Of a stretch of 64,000 nt of DNA, positions 8,486-16,657 are shown piece by piece. The position numbers and the translations under genes are program-made. This DNA is from Phyllobacterium zundukense (GTDB lineage Bacteria; Pseudomonadota; Alphaproteobacteria; Rhizobiales; Rhizobiaceae), in NCBI RefSeq assembly GCF_002764115.1, contig NZ_CP017945.1, positions 62,001 through 126,000 of the forward strand. Reading direction: 5' to 3'. The notes beneath the pieces are model-generated. The model saw only the letters and a list, made by a program, of their open reading frames with translations, was not told the origin of the DNA and did not search any database. Position 1 is the stretch's first letter, and every line of letters starts with the position of its first letter.

Positions 8486-8830
8486 TCAGATCCCGTCACG
8501 AATGATTTTGGTGATGTCGATGATGCTGTCATAGTCCGTGGAGGTTTCCTGACGGATCGCCTCCAGCGCCTTGAGAATGAAAATTCCAATCGAAATCAAC
8601 GATGCGCGCAGTTCTGGCGGCAGCCCATTTGCCGGGCTGCCAAGGTCTTCGATGACAATCATCCATAAACGGGACGTAAAATGAACGGCCTCGATACCTT
8701 TGTAGGAATAGCCGCCCTCGTTACGTGCTTCTTCCAGCATCATGATCGATTGATCGAACAATGAACGCTCGCGGTCTCTGGCGCTTTCAGAACCGTCGCT
8801 CATAATGTCGTCGTATCGGGCCTGGTACAT
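8486..8830 (-). CDS. flaF: Flagellin synthesis regulator FlaF
   Basis: A 114-residue FlaF, which works with FlbT to control flagellin levels and secretion in alphaproteobacteria. Typical residues are FDQSIMMLEEARNEGGYSYK, then AVHFTSRLWMIVIEDLGSP and the end IDITKIIRDGI. The N-terminus carries an unusual Asp/Ser-rich stretch (YDDIMSDGSESARDRERS). It lies between flgL and flbT in the usual order. Confidence 0.93.
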   Translation of the reverse strand: MYQARYDDIMSDGSESARDRERSLFDQSIMMLEEARNEGGYSYKGIEAVHFTSRLWMIVIEDLGSPANGLPPELRASLISIGIFILKALEAIRQETSTDYDSIIDITKIIRDGI

Positions 8831-8877
8831 GTGTCTTTCCGCGTGTTAACGGGCGCGATGGCTGCGTCCGTTACGAT

Positions 8878-9927
8878 TTACTTCAGATAATTGAGCAAGC
8901 TTAGGCTTTGGATCTTCACAGTGAGTGCGTAGGACGCATCGATCTGGGTTCTCAATGCTTCAACCCGGTTTGCGGCCTCGTAGGGATCAACTGCCTCCAG
9001 ATCAAGGACGGAGCTATTCAGCACATTGATCTGCACCGTGAGGCGGTCGGTTGCATCTTTGGTTCGACCCTGAGCATTGCCGAGAAAGGATTGCGCGCCG
9101 GCCAGCGAGGTCGTGGTTTGCATCGTTGTGGCAGCGGCCTTGTCGATCACCGCATCAAAAGCTGTCTGATTGAGGCCAATGTCGCCGAACTCAGCTATCA
9201 TCGTGTAGCTCATGGCGAGTTGACGGAAGCCCGCATTATTGGCACTCACAGAGGTCTCCGCGAGTTCGGTCGGCGCGATCCGGCTCTTGACGAGCGTATC
9301 CGATGCCGATGAAAAATTGGTGGACCAGGAGCCTGCATCGAATTCGGCCGCGAAGGAGGTGTCGAGATAATCCTTCATGTCGGCAGCGGTAATGTTTGCC
9401 ACCTGGGGATCGGTGGTTGGAAAACCGAAATAATCCTGGAACGACTGCAATACTGCCGCCCGTGCCGGATCGCCGGCGGCACCATAGTCGCCGAGCGGTT
9501 TCACGTCCGTGTTCTCGCCGGCAAAGATATACTCGCCATTATAGGTGGTGTTGACGAGGTCGGTCGCGGTTTGCAACAGACCTTTCGCCTGGTCGACAAT
9601 AATCGCGCGCCCCGTGGCCGATCCGCGCATCGCCGTCACATCGCCGAGAAAGCCCTGCGATCCCTTGATGATGTTACTTAGGGCATTTTGTGAGGCCGTC
9701 ATCCGCTCCGCAATCACCCCGTTGGTCTCGGTCAGGACCGTCAGGCGATCATGCTCCTTGCGCAGCGAGATCGATTGGCCGGTGCGGCTTCCGAGCGCCA
9801 AACCCGTATCGAAAACGAAACCTGTCGTGGCCTCTTTTTGTGCCCTGACCAACTCTGCCTGGGCTTTTGCCAGGATATTGCGGGTCGAATTGGCCAGCAT
9901 GTAGGATGAAACGGACTGGGTTTTCAT
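8878..9927 (-). CDS. flgL: Hook-filament junction protein FlgL
   Basis: A 349-residue FlgL (HAP3). The N-terminal flagellin-like D0/D1 region (YMLANSTRNILAKAQAELVR) and C-terminal helix (EALRTQIDASYALTVKIQSL, then SLLNYLK) pair as the coiled-coil core of the junction ring. A variable middle domain contains GEYIFAGENTDVKPL, a typical FlgL phrase. No signal peptide is present; it is exported by the flagellar system. It follows flgK by 2 bases. Confidence 0.93.
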   Translation of the reverse strand: MKTQSVSSYMLANSTRNILAKAQAELVRAQKEATTGFVFDTGLALGSRTGQSISLRKEHDRLTVLTETNGVIAERMTASQNALSNIIKGSQGFLGDVTAMRGSATGRAIIVDQAKGLLQTATDLVNTTYNGEYIFAGENTDVKPLGDYGAAGDPARAAVLQSFQDYFGFPTTDPQVANITAADMKDYLDTSFAAEFDAGSWSTNFSSASDTLVKSRIAPTELAETSVSANNAGFRQLAMSYTMIAEFGDIGLNQTAFDAVIDKAAATTMQTTTSLAGAQSFLGNAQGRTKDATDRLTVQINVLNSSVLDLEAVDPYEAANRVEALRTQIDASYALTVKIQSLSLLNYLK

Positions 9928-9929
9928 GT

Positions 9930-11393
9930 CTATCTCACCGCCTCCAGGAGTTCGTTCAACATGGCGTCAACAGCAGAGATGATCCGCGCCGACGCCTGGT
10001 AGGAATGTTCGAGATCAAGCAGCGACTGCATTTCCGTATCGATATTAACGCCGGTTGCGTTGGAAATTGCATCTTGAGCTCGCGATGCCATAACACCGTT
10101 ATATTCGTTGGTCTGAGTAACGGATTTTCGCTTGGTTTCGAGTGAGCTGATCGTTGCTGCGGAAAAGTCCAGCAGGCTCGTGTTGTTGCCGGCTGCCGCA
10201 TCTGGATCGTAGCTGCGTGGCGCCGCGATAGCACTAAGGAGATTTTGCAAGCGTGCTGAAAAGCCGGCCGAGCCGTCCGTGTTCTGCACATAATCTGCTC
10301 CAGCCGAGCCGCCGTCGCGCAGAAGCGCGGGATTACCGCCCTCGGTCAGAATGAAGGCGGATGACACTTTGATCGTGCCAGCGATTCCTGGAAGGATTGT
10401 TGCGTCCGCAGGCATTGCGGGAGCACCGGAATAGGTGAAGAGACCCGGCACTGTCGGCAGTGTTGCAGGCGTATTCTGATCCGTTTCAGCAAACATGCTG
10501 ACGAGGCTGCGCGCAATTTCGTCCAGCTGGCTTTGATAGGCCGGCGCTATCTCGTCGCGCAATTGCAGCAGGCCGCTCAGCCGGCCGGTGCCGTAGGGCT
10601 GCTGGAACGTGCCGTGCGACAAAGGTACGCCGTCGACATAGACCTCGTTGCCGCTTGTGCCTGCACTGAAGGCGCTGGTCGCCGTGAAGCTGATGGTTCG
10701 GGGAGATCCTTCAAAAAGCGTCACGCCGGATTCCGCGAAGATCACCATGTCGTTATCGCCGCGCGTCAGCGTCGTGATGCCGATTTCACCGGAGATCTCT
10801 TTCAGTAGCCCATCGCGCTGGTCAAGATAATCCGAAACGTCGGCACCTGTCCGTGTGTTGATGATGCGATTGTTGACTGTCTCGAATTTAGCCAGAAGCG
10901 TGTTTAGATTCTTGACCGAGTCGCTGATTTCACTATCCGCATCCTGGCGCAGTTTCTGCGTTTCTTCCGTGCCCCTGTTCAGCGCGTTGGCCAGGTCAAC
11001 TGCCTTTGACACAGCTGCCTCCCCAACAGATGTATTACCTGGTTGCGATGCGTAGAGCTGCAACGAATCGCGCAGGTCGCCAAGAAGCGCACTGGGGGAG
11101 CCTGATGCATCATTGGCAGAATAGATACCCGACAGCCGGTCAAGGCCGCTCTGGAGTGTATCCGAAGCACCGAGCTGGCTGTTGCTTTCGATATATTTGG
11201 ACAGAAGCGCAGCGTCCGCAGAGCGGGTCATGGAAAGATACGTCGAACCATTCGGGCCGCTGACCACCGAACCTATACGCCGCGAAAAATTGGGATCGTT
11301 GGCACCTGCAATATTGCGGGATACCAACGCGGTCTGCTTCGATACGGTCGTAAGAGCACTCTGAGCGGTGAGGAGCGCCGAAGTTAGTGACAT
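9930..11393 (-). CDS. flgK: Hook-associated protein FlgK
   Basis: A 487-residue FlgK (HAP1), the first junction protein on the hook tip. The N-terminus shows LTAQSALTTVSKQTALVSRN and IAGANDPNFSRR, the usual ANxNTPGYSR-like motif in rhizobial form. The C-terminus has NTEMQSLLDLEHSYQASARI followed by SAVDAMLNELL, diagnostic of FlgK/FlgE-type axial proteins. It lies 31 bases after flgE in the same direction and runs into flgL. Confidence 0.94.
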   Translation of the reverse strand: MSLTSALLTAQSALTTVSKQTALVSRNIAGANDPNFSRRIGSVVSGPNGSTYLSMTRSADAALLSKYIESNSQLGASDTLQSGLDRLSGIYSANDASGSPSALLGDLRDSLQLYASQPGNTSVGEAAVSKAVDLANALNRGTEETQKLRQDADSEISDSVKNLNTLLAKFETVNNRIINTRTGADVSDYLDQRDGLLKEISGEIGITTLTRGDNDMVIFAESGVTLFEGSPRTISFTATSAFSAGTSGNEVYVDGVPLSHGTFQQPYGTGRLSGLLQLRDEIAPAYQSQLDEIARSLVSMFAETDQNTPATLPTVPGLFTYSGAPAMPADATILPGIAGTIKVSSAFILTEGGNPALLRDGGSAGADYVQNTDGSAGFSARLQNLLSAIAAPRSYDPDAAAGNNTSLLDFSAATISSLETKRKSVTQTNEYNGVMASRAQDAISNATGVNIDTEMQSLLDLEHSYQASARIISAVDAMLNELLEAVR

Positions 11394-11424
11394 GCCCTTG
11401 GTCCAATCGCCATTAGAAGTTCAA

Positions 11425-12687
11425 CTACCTTTTCAGATTGACCAGCACGTCCATCAAATCCGCACCGGTCTGGAAGACCTTCGAATTTGCCGTGTAGCTT
11501 CTCTGGGATTCGATCATTTCAGTCAATTCTTGTGCAATGTCGGCATTCGACTCTTCCAGCGCTCCGGAAGTCAGGCTGCCGAAACTGCCGGTGCCGGCAA
11601 AGCCGAGCTGAACATCGCCAGACTCTGCACTCGTCGAGAAAACATTCCCGGACAAGACAAGCAGATTGTCGGGGCTTGGAACGTCGGCGAGCGGAATCTT
11701 GTAGATCGCGCGCTGCGCACCGTTCTTGTACAAGGCAACCACAGTGCCATCGGCACTGATGTCAACACTTTCGATCGGACTCGGCGTATTGCCGTCGATA
11801 TTCACTTCGATAGGTGTGTAATCACCTGCGAGCTGCTTGGTGGCCGACAGATCTATCTCAAGCGCCTGGCCGTTCGGAACGGTGACGGAGAGCGATTTGT
11901 CGACCGATGTGAGTTTGCCCGTTACCCCATCAAACGTGTAGTTTTCCGTTGTGAGCGGAGCAACCGGCGTATAGGGGAAACCGCCAGCCGCCGAAGCGTT
12001 TGCATGGTCGTAAACGGCAGCTTCCCAGGTATTGGCAGCGGTCTTGGTGAAGTACACGTCGAGAACGACGACATTGCCAAGATTGTCAAATGTCTGGATC
12101 GATGTCTTGGCTGTATACTGAGCCGATGCAGTTGTGTTCGTGGGAGGCCGGTCCGCTGCTGCGATGATTGTGGCACCAGCAGGAAGGTTGGCGGTGAACG
12201 TGCCTACCCGGCTCGGATCAGCAATCAGATCGTTCTGCGAGATATTGACCTTCTCAAGCCCCTGGAAACCGTTTGTGACCGAATTCACCTGGCCGTTCAC
12301 AATCGGGTAGCCCATCAGGTAATAACCCGCGGTGTTAACGAGGTTGCCCGCGGCATCCGGTACGAATGATCCGGCGCGGGTCAGGTAGGGCGTGCCCTCG
12401 GCGTTGCCGACGACGAAGAAGCCTTTGCCCTTCAAGGCAAGATCCGTTGTGGAGGTCGTGAAGCGGAGAGAACCGTCATCGGAGATGTGATGGCGAACAA
12501 CCGTTTCGACGCCGCCCGAATTGTAGGCGCCGGCCGAGCTTGGCAGGACAAGCGAGGCGAACTGGGTGCTGGCACGCTTGTAGCCGGTCGTGCTGGAGTT
12601 GGCGATGTTGTCGGCCACGGTCGACAGCCGGTTGGCTTGGGCATTCATGCCCGATACACCGGTTCGCATCATTCCATAGAGGCTCAT
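11425..12687 (-). CDS. flgE: Flagellar hook protein FlgE
   Basis: A 420-residue hook subunit. The N-terminal axial motif is SLYGMMRTGVSGMNAQANRL followed by STVADNIANSSTTGYK; the C-terminal motif is NADIAQELTEMIESQRSYTA followed by NSKVFQTGADLMDVLVNLKR. The central region (about residues 80-360) forms the exposed hook domains. The start at 12687 is fixed by the conserved MSLYGMMRTG beginning; the longer open frame upstream is antisense of the rem region. A flagellar promoter element sits 33-64 bases upstream, after the rem terminator. Confidence 0.95.
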   Translation of the reverse strand: MSLYGMMRTGVSGMNAQANRLSTVADNIANSSTTGYKRASTQFASLVLPSSAGAYNSGGVETVVRHHISDDGSLRFTTSTTDLALKGKGFFVVGNAEGTPYLTRAGSFVPDAAGNLVNTAGYYLMGYPIVNGQVNSVTNGFQGLEKVNISQNDLIADPSRVGTFTANLPAGATIIAAADRPPTNTTASAQYTAKTSIQTFDNLGNVVVLDVYFTKTAANTWEAAVYDHANASAAGGFPYTPVAPLTTENYTFDGVTGKLTSVDKSLSVTVPNGQALEIDLSATKQLAGDYTPIEVNIDGNTPSPIESVDISADGTVVALYKNGAQRAIYKIPLADVPSPDNLLVLSGNVFSTSAESGDVQLGFAGTGSFGSLTSGALEESNADIAQELTEMIESQRSYTANSKVFQTGADLMDVLVNLKR

Positions 12688-12719
12688 TTCCGTCTCCTTG
12701 ACACCGTGATTCCGTTCAG

Positions 12720-12751
12720 AATCGTTAGCGCCCGATACTTGCGCGAAGCTG
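12720..12751 (-). promoter_or_regulatory. Candidate flagellar class II promoter element, flgE copy
   Basis: On the coding strand this reads AGCTTCGCGCAAGTATC, then GCGCTAACGATT. CTTCGCGCAAG is identical to the fliF copy. The GCAAG core is about 55 bases before the flgE ATG. It lies between the rem terminator and flgE, so flgE can be transcribed separately from rem, which fits FtcR/Rem acting on it. Confidence 0.55.
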
Positions 12752-12800
12752 ACGTTGGTTGTGAAAGAATTCTCAGTTCTGATCGTCCGCCAAGGGCGGA

Positions 12801-12824
12801 AAATCCCTCGACGATCAGTCGAGG
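12801..12824 (-). terminator. Probable rho-independent terminator overlapping the rem stop codon
   Basis: On the minus strand CCTCGAC (12824-12818) pairs with GTCGAGG (12812-12806) across a 5-base loop that contains the rem TGA, followed at once by GATTTT. A second, smaller hairpin (CCGCC/GGCGG) lies just downstream. The stem is short and the T run modest. Confidence 0.4.
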
Positions 12825-13486
12825 TTGATGCAGTAGCCAAGGAAGCGCTTTGAATCGATCGGGTCATGTCCGAGCTGCTCGCGCAACTTCTTGCGCAGCT
12901 TGCTGATATGACTTTCGACGACGCTTTCCTCGACGTCACTGTCGAAAATGCCGTAGATCGCGCTGAATATCTGAGCCTTGTTAAGGCGACGGCCGCGGTT
13001 GGCAATCAGATATTCCAGTATGCGGCGTTCGCGGCGTGGCAGGGAGAAATCAACACCGTTGATCTGCGGATCGCGGCCATCGGAAAAGACCCGGATGGGA
13101 CCGATCTGCGTTCCAGCATCGCCATTGCCATAACGGCGGCGAATGGCATTGATGCGCGCAAGGATTTCACGCACGTGCATCGGCTTGCGAACGACATCAT
13201 CGACACCGGCCTGGAAAAGTTCCAGCGTATGCTCCAGTGATTGTGTCTCGTTTACGGCAATAACCGGCGCCGAGCAGCGCTCACGAATTTTGTGTGGAAA
13301 CTGGCTGCGATTGGCACATTCCCCTATGAGAAATGCCTCGACTGCCATAATGTCGCTCTGCTGAACGGTGGCGACCCAATCGCCAAAATCGTCCGGAGCA
13401 AAACCTGTTGTTGTTATGCCCTCACGGGCGAACCACGCCGAATACCCACTCGTCACCAGACTTCGTTCGTCGACGACTACGATCAC
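12815..13486 (-). CDS. rem: Flagellar master response regulator, Rem/FtcR type
   Basis: A 223-residue OmpR-type regulator equivalent to S. meliloti Rem and Brucella FtcR, which activate flagellar promoters such as fliF and flgE. Residues 1-115 form a receiver fold and 120-223 a winged-helix DNA-binding domain ([20 protein letters not shown], then [19 protein letters not shown]). The receiver is atypical: Glu50 (in [10 protein letters not shown]) occupies the phospho-acceptor position and the usual Thr is replaced in APVIAVNET, while the Lys of VRKPMH remains. It probably acts without phosphorylation. GTG 13486 is chosen because AAGGTGGGG lies just upstream and the protein then begins with [14 protein letters not shown], as its relatives do. 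Confidence 0.9.
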   Translation of the reverse strand: MIVVVDERSLVTSGYSAWFAREGITTTGFAPDDFGDWVATVQQSDIMAVEAFLIGECANRSQFPHKIRERCSAPVIAVNETQSLEHTLELFQAGVDDVVRKPMHVREILARINAIRRRYGNGDAGTQIGPIRVFSDGRDPQINGVDFSLPRRERRILEYLIANRGRRLNKAQIFSAIYGIFDSDVEESVVESHISKLRKKLREQLGHDPIDSKRFLGYCINLD

Positions 13487-13559
13487 TGCCCCACCTTCCG
13501 AATCAATATGATGCCCCAAGCAACACACAACTAGCGGGGCGAATGACTCGGCGACAATC

Positions 13560-13624
13560 CCCAATAAATTGCACCTAATTTATTGGGAGTCCTAAATAAT
13601 TTGGGGGATATCAATTTTGGGGAG
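13560..13624 (-). promoter_or_regulatory. Cluster of AT-rich boxes ending in GGG upstream of rem
   Basis: Within 65 bases there are four related half-sites: CCCAATAAATT and AATTTATTGGG, which form an 11-base-pair inverted repeat (13560-13570 and 13577-13587, loop GCACCT), then CCTAAATAATTTGGGGG at 13591-13607 and CAATTTTGGGG at about 13612-13622. They lie 74-138 bases before the rem start. Similar sequence occurs near vjbR (38675-38703). A regulator binding region for rem is the natural reading; a VjbR-type LuxR protein is one candidate. Confidence 0.45.
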
Positions 13625-13723
13625 CAAGCGCACGTTTCAAGCGGCTGGAGTATTATTGCTTTGAGCCTAACAAATGATGAGCGTTCGAGCAAATTCACGT
13701 TTTATTACCAAGTATTAACACGA

Positions 13724-14314
13724 TCACTTATCGCAAAACATCCGCGCCTTTTGCGTCCAGTTTCCAAAGCCCGTGGCCACCATGTTTTCCATTACCCGGC
13801 AAACATATTGCTTCTGTGCCGGATCGTTGTTTGGCCCGGCGTGATAGCGCGCCACAGCCATGGTCCAGCTCCCTTCGCGCTTGCGGAGCTGCTTCAGGAA
13901 TCGCGCGGCGTAATCCACATTGGTTGCGGGGTCCAACATTGCACTTACCGAGGAGAAAGCGCTGGCGTGAAAATAGTGATTGATCTGCATGCATCCGAGG
14001 TCAATCAGCTTTGCTCCCTGTGAATGTACCTCGTTGAATTTGACCACCGCGGCGGCAGCGGATGGCATGAATACAGCCCTGCCCTCGATGTTCATCGCAT
14101 ATGGCTGGAGCGAATCCTTATGGCCGGTCTCGGTCAGACCAACCGCATAGAGAATGCCTGTCGGAATATCGTATTTTGTCGAGGCACGATGCATTTCTCG
14201 TTCGCAGAGATTTTCCGCAGAAGCGGGCTGGGTTGCAAGGAAAGCGCTAAACAACCAGACCGCGAGAAGAGCGATTTTCCACTTCGGCTTTTGCAGATAC
14301 TTCCTCGCGATCAT
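13724..14314 (-). CDS. Periplasmic lytic transglycosylase (SLT family)
   Basis: A 196-residue exported muramidase-like enzyme that cleaves peptidoglycan, probably to let the rod through the cell wall. A signal peptide covers residues 1-34 (KIALLAVWLFSAFLATQPASA). The catalytic Glu is in YAVGLTETGH, followed by GCMQINHYFH and VARYHAGPNN, the standard SLT motifs. It complements the FlgJ-type rod-binding protein at 3093-3689, which lacks this domain. ATG 14314 has GGAGAAG 9 bases upstream; the longer frame to 14332 would start with TTG. The first ~66 bases overlap the end of fliK in another frame. Confidence 0.88.
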   Translation of the reverse strand: MIARKYLQKPKWKIALLAVWLFSAFLATQPASAENLCEREMHRASTKYDIPTGILYAVGLTETGHKDSLQPYAMNIEGRAVFMPSAAAAVVKFNEVHSQGAKLIDLGCMQINHYFHASAFSSVSAMLDPATNVDYAARFLKQLRKREGSWTMAVARYHAGPNNDPAQKQYVCRVMENMVATGFGNWTQKARMFCDK

Positions 14315-15455
14315 CCGGTTTGACTTCTCCAAAAGGCTGCTGGCTGGTTGAGCGCTCGCCCGGTGTTCCTTGAAAACCGGAATGTGCCTGCCCGCTCGCC
14401 TGTTGCTCCTGCCCGGTCAAACTCTGCTGTCCCGTCTGCGCGTTCGAGGAGGCACTGGAGCGATCGATAACCGAAATGGTGACCGAGGAAGCATCATCCG
14501 CGACGCCCGCTCGCTGCAGGGCTTTGCCAAGTGCGTCGTGGTCGAGATGTTCCGCCATCTCCTTGTTTTCAGCCATGAGCTGGATATGCATGCCTTCGGG
14601 AGTAAGGCGCATACGGGCGGTAACCGTTCCGAGTTCGATTGGCTGCAACTGGATCACCAGGGTCTTTGTAGCTCCACCAGCACGCTCGGAAAGGACCAGG
14701 ACGCCGGTGACATGGGGGCGGGCAGTCTGCACTGGCGGCCCGTTACTTGGCGCCGTTGCACCCAGTTTTGCTTCCGCCTGTACCGATAGAGAAGACGTAG
14801 AAGTTGCCGCGTCTGCAACTGGCGACGAGGGCTTCTCAACTGCGACCTTGGTCACTGCCTTGTTTTTTGGGGCTTCGGCGGATGGAACGCTTTGTTCCAC
14901 GACTGGTTTCGATTCCGGGTCCTGTTTGATCGGTGCCTGACCGGTTTGTGCAACCGAGGCGCCAAATTCCACAGTCATTTTTGCTGTCCGTACCGATTGC
15001 CGTTCAGTCTTCTCGTCCGGCGCGGATGCCGGGTGGTGCTGTTCGCTCTCAAGACCGGTCGGCGCACCGATTTCGACAGATGCCGCGACTGTGTCACCCT
15101 CCGGCAGTACCTTGGGCTCGCTGGCAGGTTGCTTCTGATCGCCGTTTTCCCTTCGCTGCCGCTCAAGCAGTTGTTCGAAGGCAAGAATCGCCTGCCCGAA
15201 CGCGTCCGAGGGAGCTGAGGCGGGAATATCCTTGTCCTTGTCCGACTCAACAGCGTCTCCAGACTCTTCTTCCAGCGTCGTATCGTCTTTGTCGAGCTTC
15301 AGCTTTGGCGCTGCGGCCTTCACCATGGACTTGAAATCCGTGGGGGTATCCTTTCCCCTCGCCGACTTTTGATCAGGCGTGTGATCGTCTTTGCCCTTGT
15401 CACGGACAAGCGCATCAAACCGCGATCTGAGAGGCATATCAGCTCCAATGGTCAT
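14247..15455 (-). CDS. fliK: Hook-length control protein FliK (MotD)
   Basis: A 402-residue protein equivalent to rhizobial MotD, now recognised as FliK. The N-terminal two thirds is low-complexity, rich in Lys, Asp, Ala, Ser and Pro, as expected for a molecular ruler. The C-terminal Flg_hook domain (residues about 255-335) has GGATKTLVIQLQPIELGTV followed by TARMRLTPEGMHIQLMAEN. M1 overlaps the motC stop (ATGA) with GGAAGG upstream. M7 (MPLRSRF) has an equally good GGAG site, so the start is uncertain by six residues. It belongs to the fliF-motB-motC operon. Confidence 0.88.
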   Translation of the reverse strand: MTIGADMPLRSRFDALVRDKGKDDHTPDQKSARGKDTPTDFKSMVKAAAPKLKLDKDDTTLEEESGDAVESDKDKDIPASAPSDAFGQAILAFEQLLERQRRENGDQKQPASEPKVLPEGDTVAASVEIGAPTGLESEQHHPASAPDEKTERQSVRTAKMTVEFGASVAQTGQAPIKQDPESKPVVEQSVPSAEAPKNKAVTKVAVEKPSSPVADAATSTSSLSVQAEAKLGATAPSNGPPVQTARPHVTGVLVLSERAGGATKTLVIQLQPIELGTVTARMRLTPEGMHIQLMAENKEMAEHLDHDALGKALQRAGVADDASSVTISVIDRSSASSNAQTGQQSLTGQEQQASGQAHSGFQGTPGERSTSQQPFGEVKPDDREEVSAKAEVENRSSRGLVV

Positions 15456-16657
15456 TTTCTGGCCTTCCCGAGAAGCGCATCAATGGCGTCGAGTTTCTTT
15501 CGTGTCTCATCGATCATGGGATCCGCCTGCTCAACTGGCATCGGATCGACCCTGGCAGGTGTCCCGGCGGATACAGGATCGCTTTTGACTGCGGCCTTTT
15601 GCGGCGTATCCAGCCCCGGTATCGGCTGGGCGAGGATTCTTCCGGCCATTGCCGTTGCTGCTTCCAGCAGTTTTATATCGCGATCGTGCAGGCGCTCTTT
15701 CGGCAACTTCGAAAGCATGAATTTGGCGTCACCGGTTTTATCCGAACCGACATTGCTGATCGCCAGATAAAGCTTGGCCTGCGTGTCGTCCGCTTTGAGC
15801 GCAACTGCCAGCGCGTCAGCACGTTCCGACGCAAAACGCGCACGTTGCAGATCTCCGCTCACGATTGCACCCCGGGCAATGCGTAGATAAAATGGCAACC
15901 GGGCTCCCGGCCAGGCGAGGGACGCGATCTCCTCGATCTCCTCATTGCTGATCTTGCCCTTTATCTCCATCAATGCATCGACAAGCTGACGGAAGAAATC
16001 CTCGGAATAAGGAGAAAGAGCAAAGCGCTGCAAATAGTTGCGTGCAAGCAACCTTACCTTGTCCTTGTCACCGAGACGCGCCGCAATCATCAATCCGCGT
16101 CGCAGCGCTGCCTCTTCGAGCAGCGTCCCCGGTACAGTGAGGCGAATGTAGTCCAGCCGCTTGAGTGCTGTTTGTGCATCAATGGCAGCGAACTGTGTTG
16201 CGGTTACCAGGTAAATCGACGCGATAAGTTCGCTTGGTACATCGGCAGGCAGCTGTTCAGTAAAATTTTCGACGACGCGAACGGAATCACCATCGGCATA
16301 GGCCAATGATCCTGCAATCAGCTTTGGGCTGATCCGGTCCAGCTTGGCCGAAGTCAGAATGTTCCGCACAACCTGCGGATTGCCGCCGTTGAGCAGGTAG
16401 ACGAAAATAGCGTAGGCATTGGCCGGCTTTTGCCAGACCTCGGGCTTGGCTGACGCAAGCTGATCGGCAATATGGCCAAGGACGCGGTTCAGCATCGGCA
16501 GCGCCTCCGGCTTTCCGGATGCCACCTGGTCCTGCAGCATGCGCATGGACCGTACCAGAAGATAGGGCTCCGGCGATGGCATATCGGCCCGCGCCGTCGC
16601 CAGCGGAAGGCTGATAAACCCGAAAAATAACCACCGGATATATCGCCGTGTCATCAT
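15452..16657 (-). CDS. motC: Periplasmic motility protein MotC
   Basis: A 401-residue MotC, a periplasmic protein found in rhizobia that binds MotB and is needed for flagellar rotation. A signal peptide spans residues 1-24 (RWLFFGFISLPLATARA). The body is helical with family phrases MPSPEPYLLVRSMRMLQDQV and FALSPYSEDFFRQLVDALME. The Pro/Ala-rich C-terminus ends in a short helix (DETRKKLDAIDALLGKARK). MotE at 24393-24926 is its folding partner. It overlaps motB and fliK by 4 bases each. Confidence 0.93.
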   Translation of the reverse strand: MMTRRYIRWLFFGFISLPLATARADMPSPEPYLLVRSMRMLQDQVASGKPEALPMLNRVLGHIADQLASAKPEVWQKPANAYAIFVYLLNGGNPQVVRNILTSAKLDRISPKLIAGSLAYADGDSVRVVENFTEQLPADVPSELIASIYLVTATQFAAIDAQTALKRLDYIRLTVPGTLLEEAALRRGLMIAARLGDKDKVRLLARNYLQRFALSPYSEDFFRQLVDALMEIKGKISNEEIEEIASLAWPGARLPFYLRIARGAIVSGDLQRARFASERADALAVALKADDTQAKLYLAISNVGSDKTGDAKFMLSKLPKERLHDRDIKLLEAATAMAGRILAQPIPGLDTPQKAAVKSDPVSAGTPARVDPMPVEQADPMIDETRKKLDAIDALLGKARK

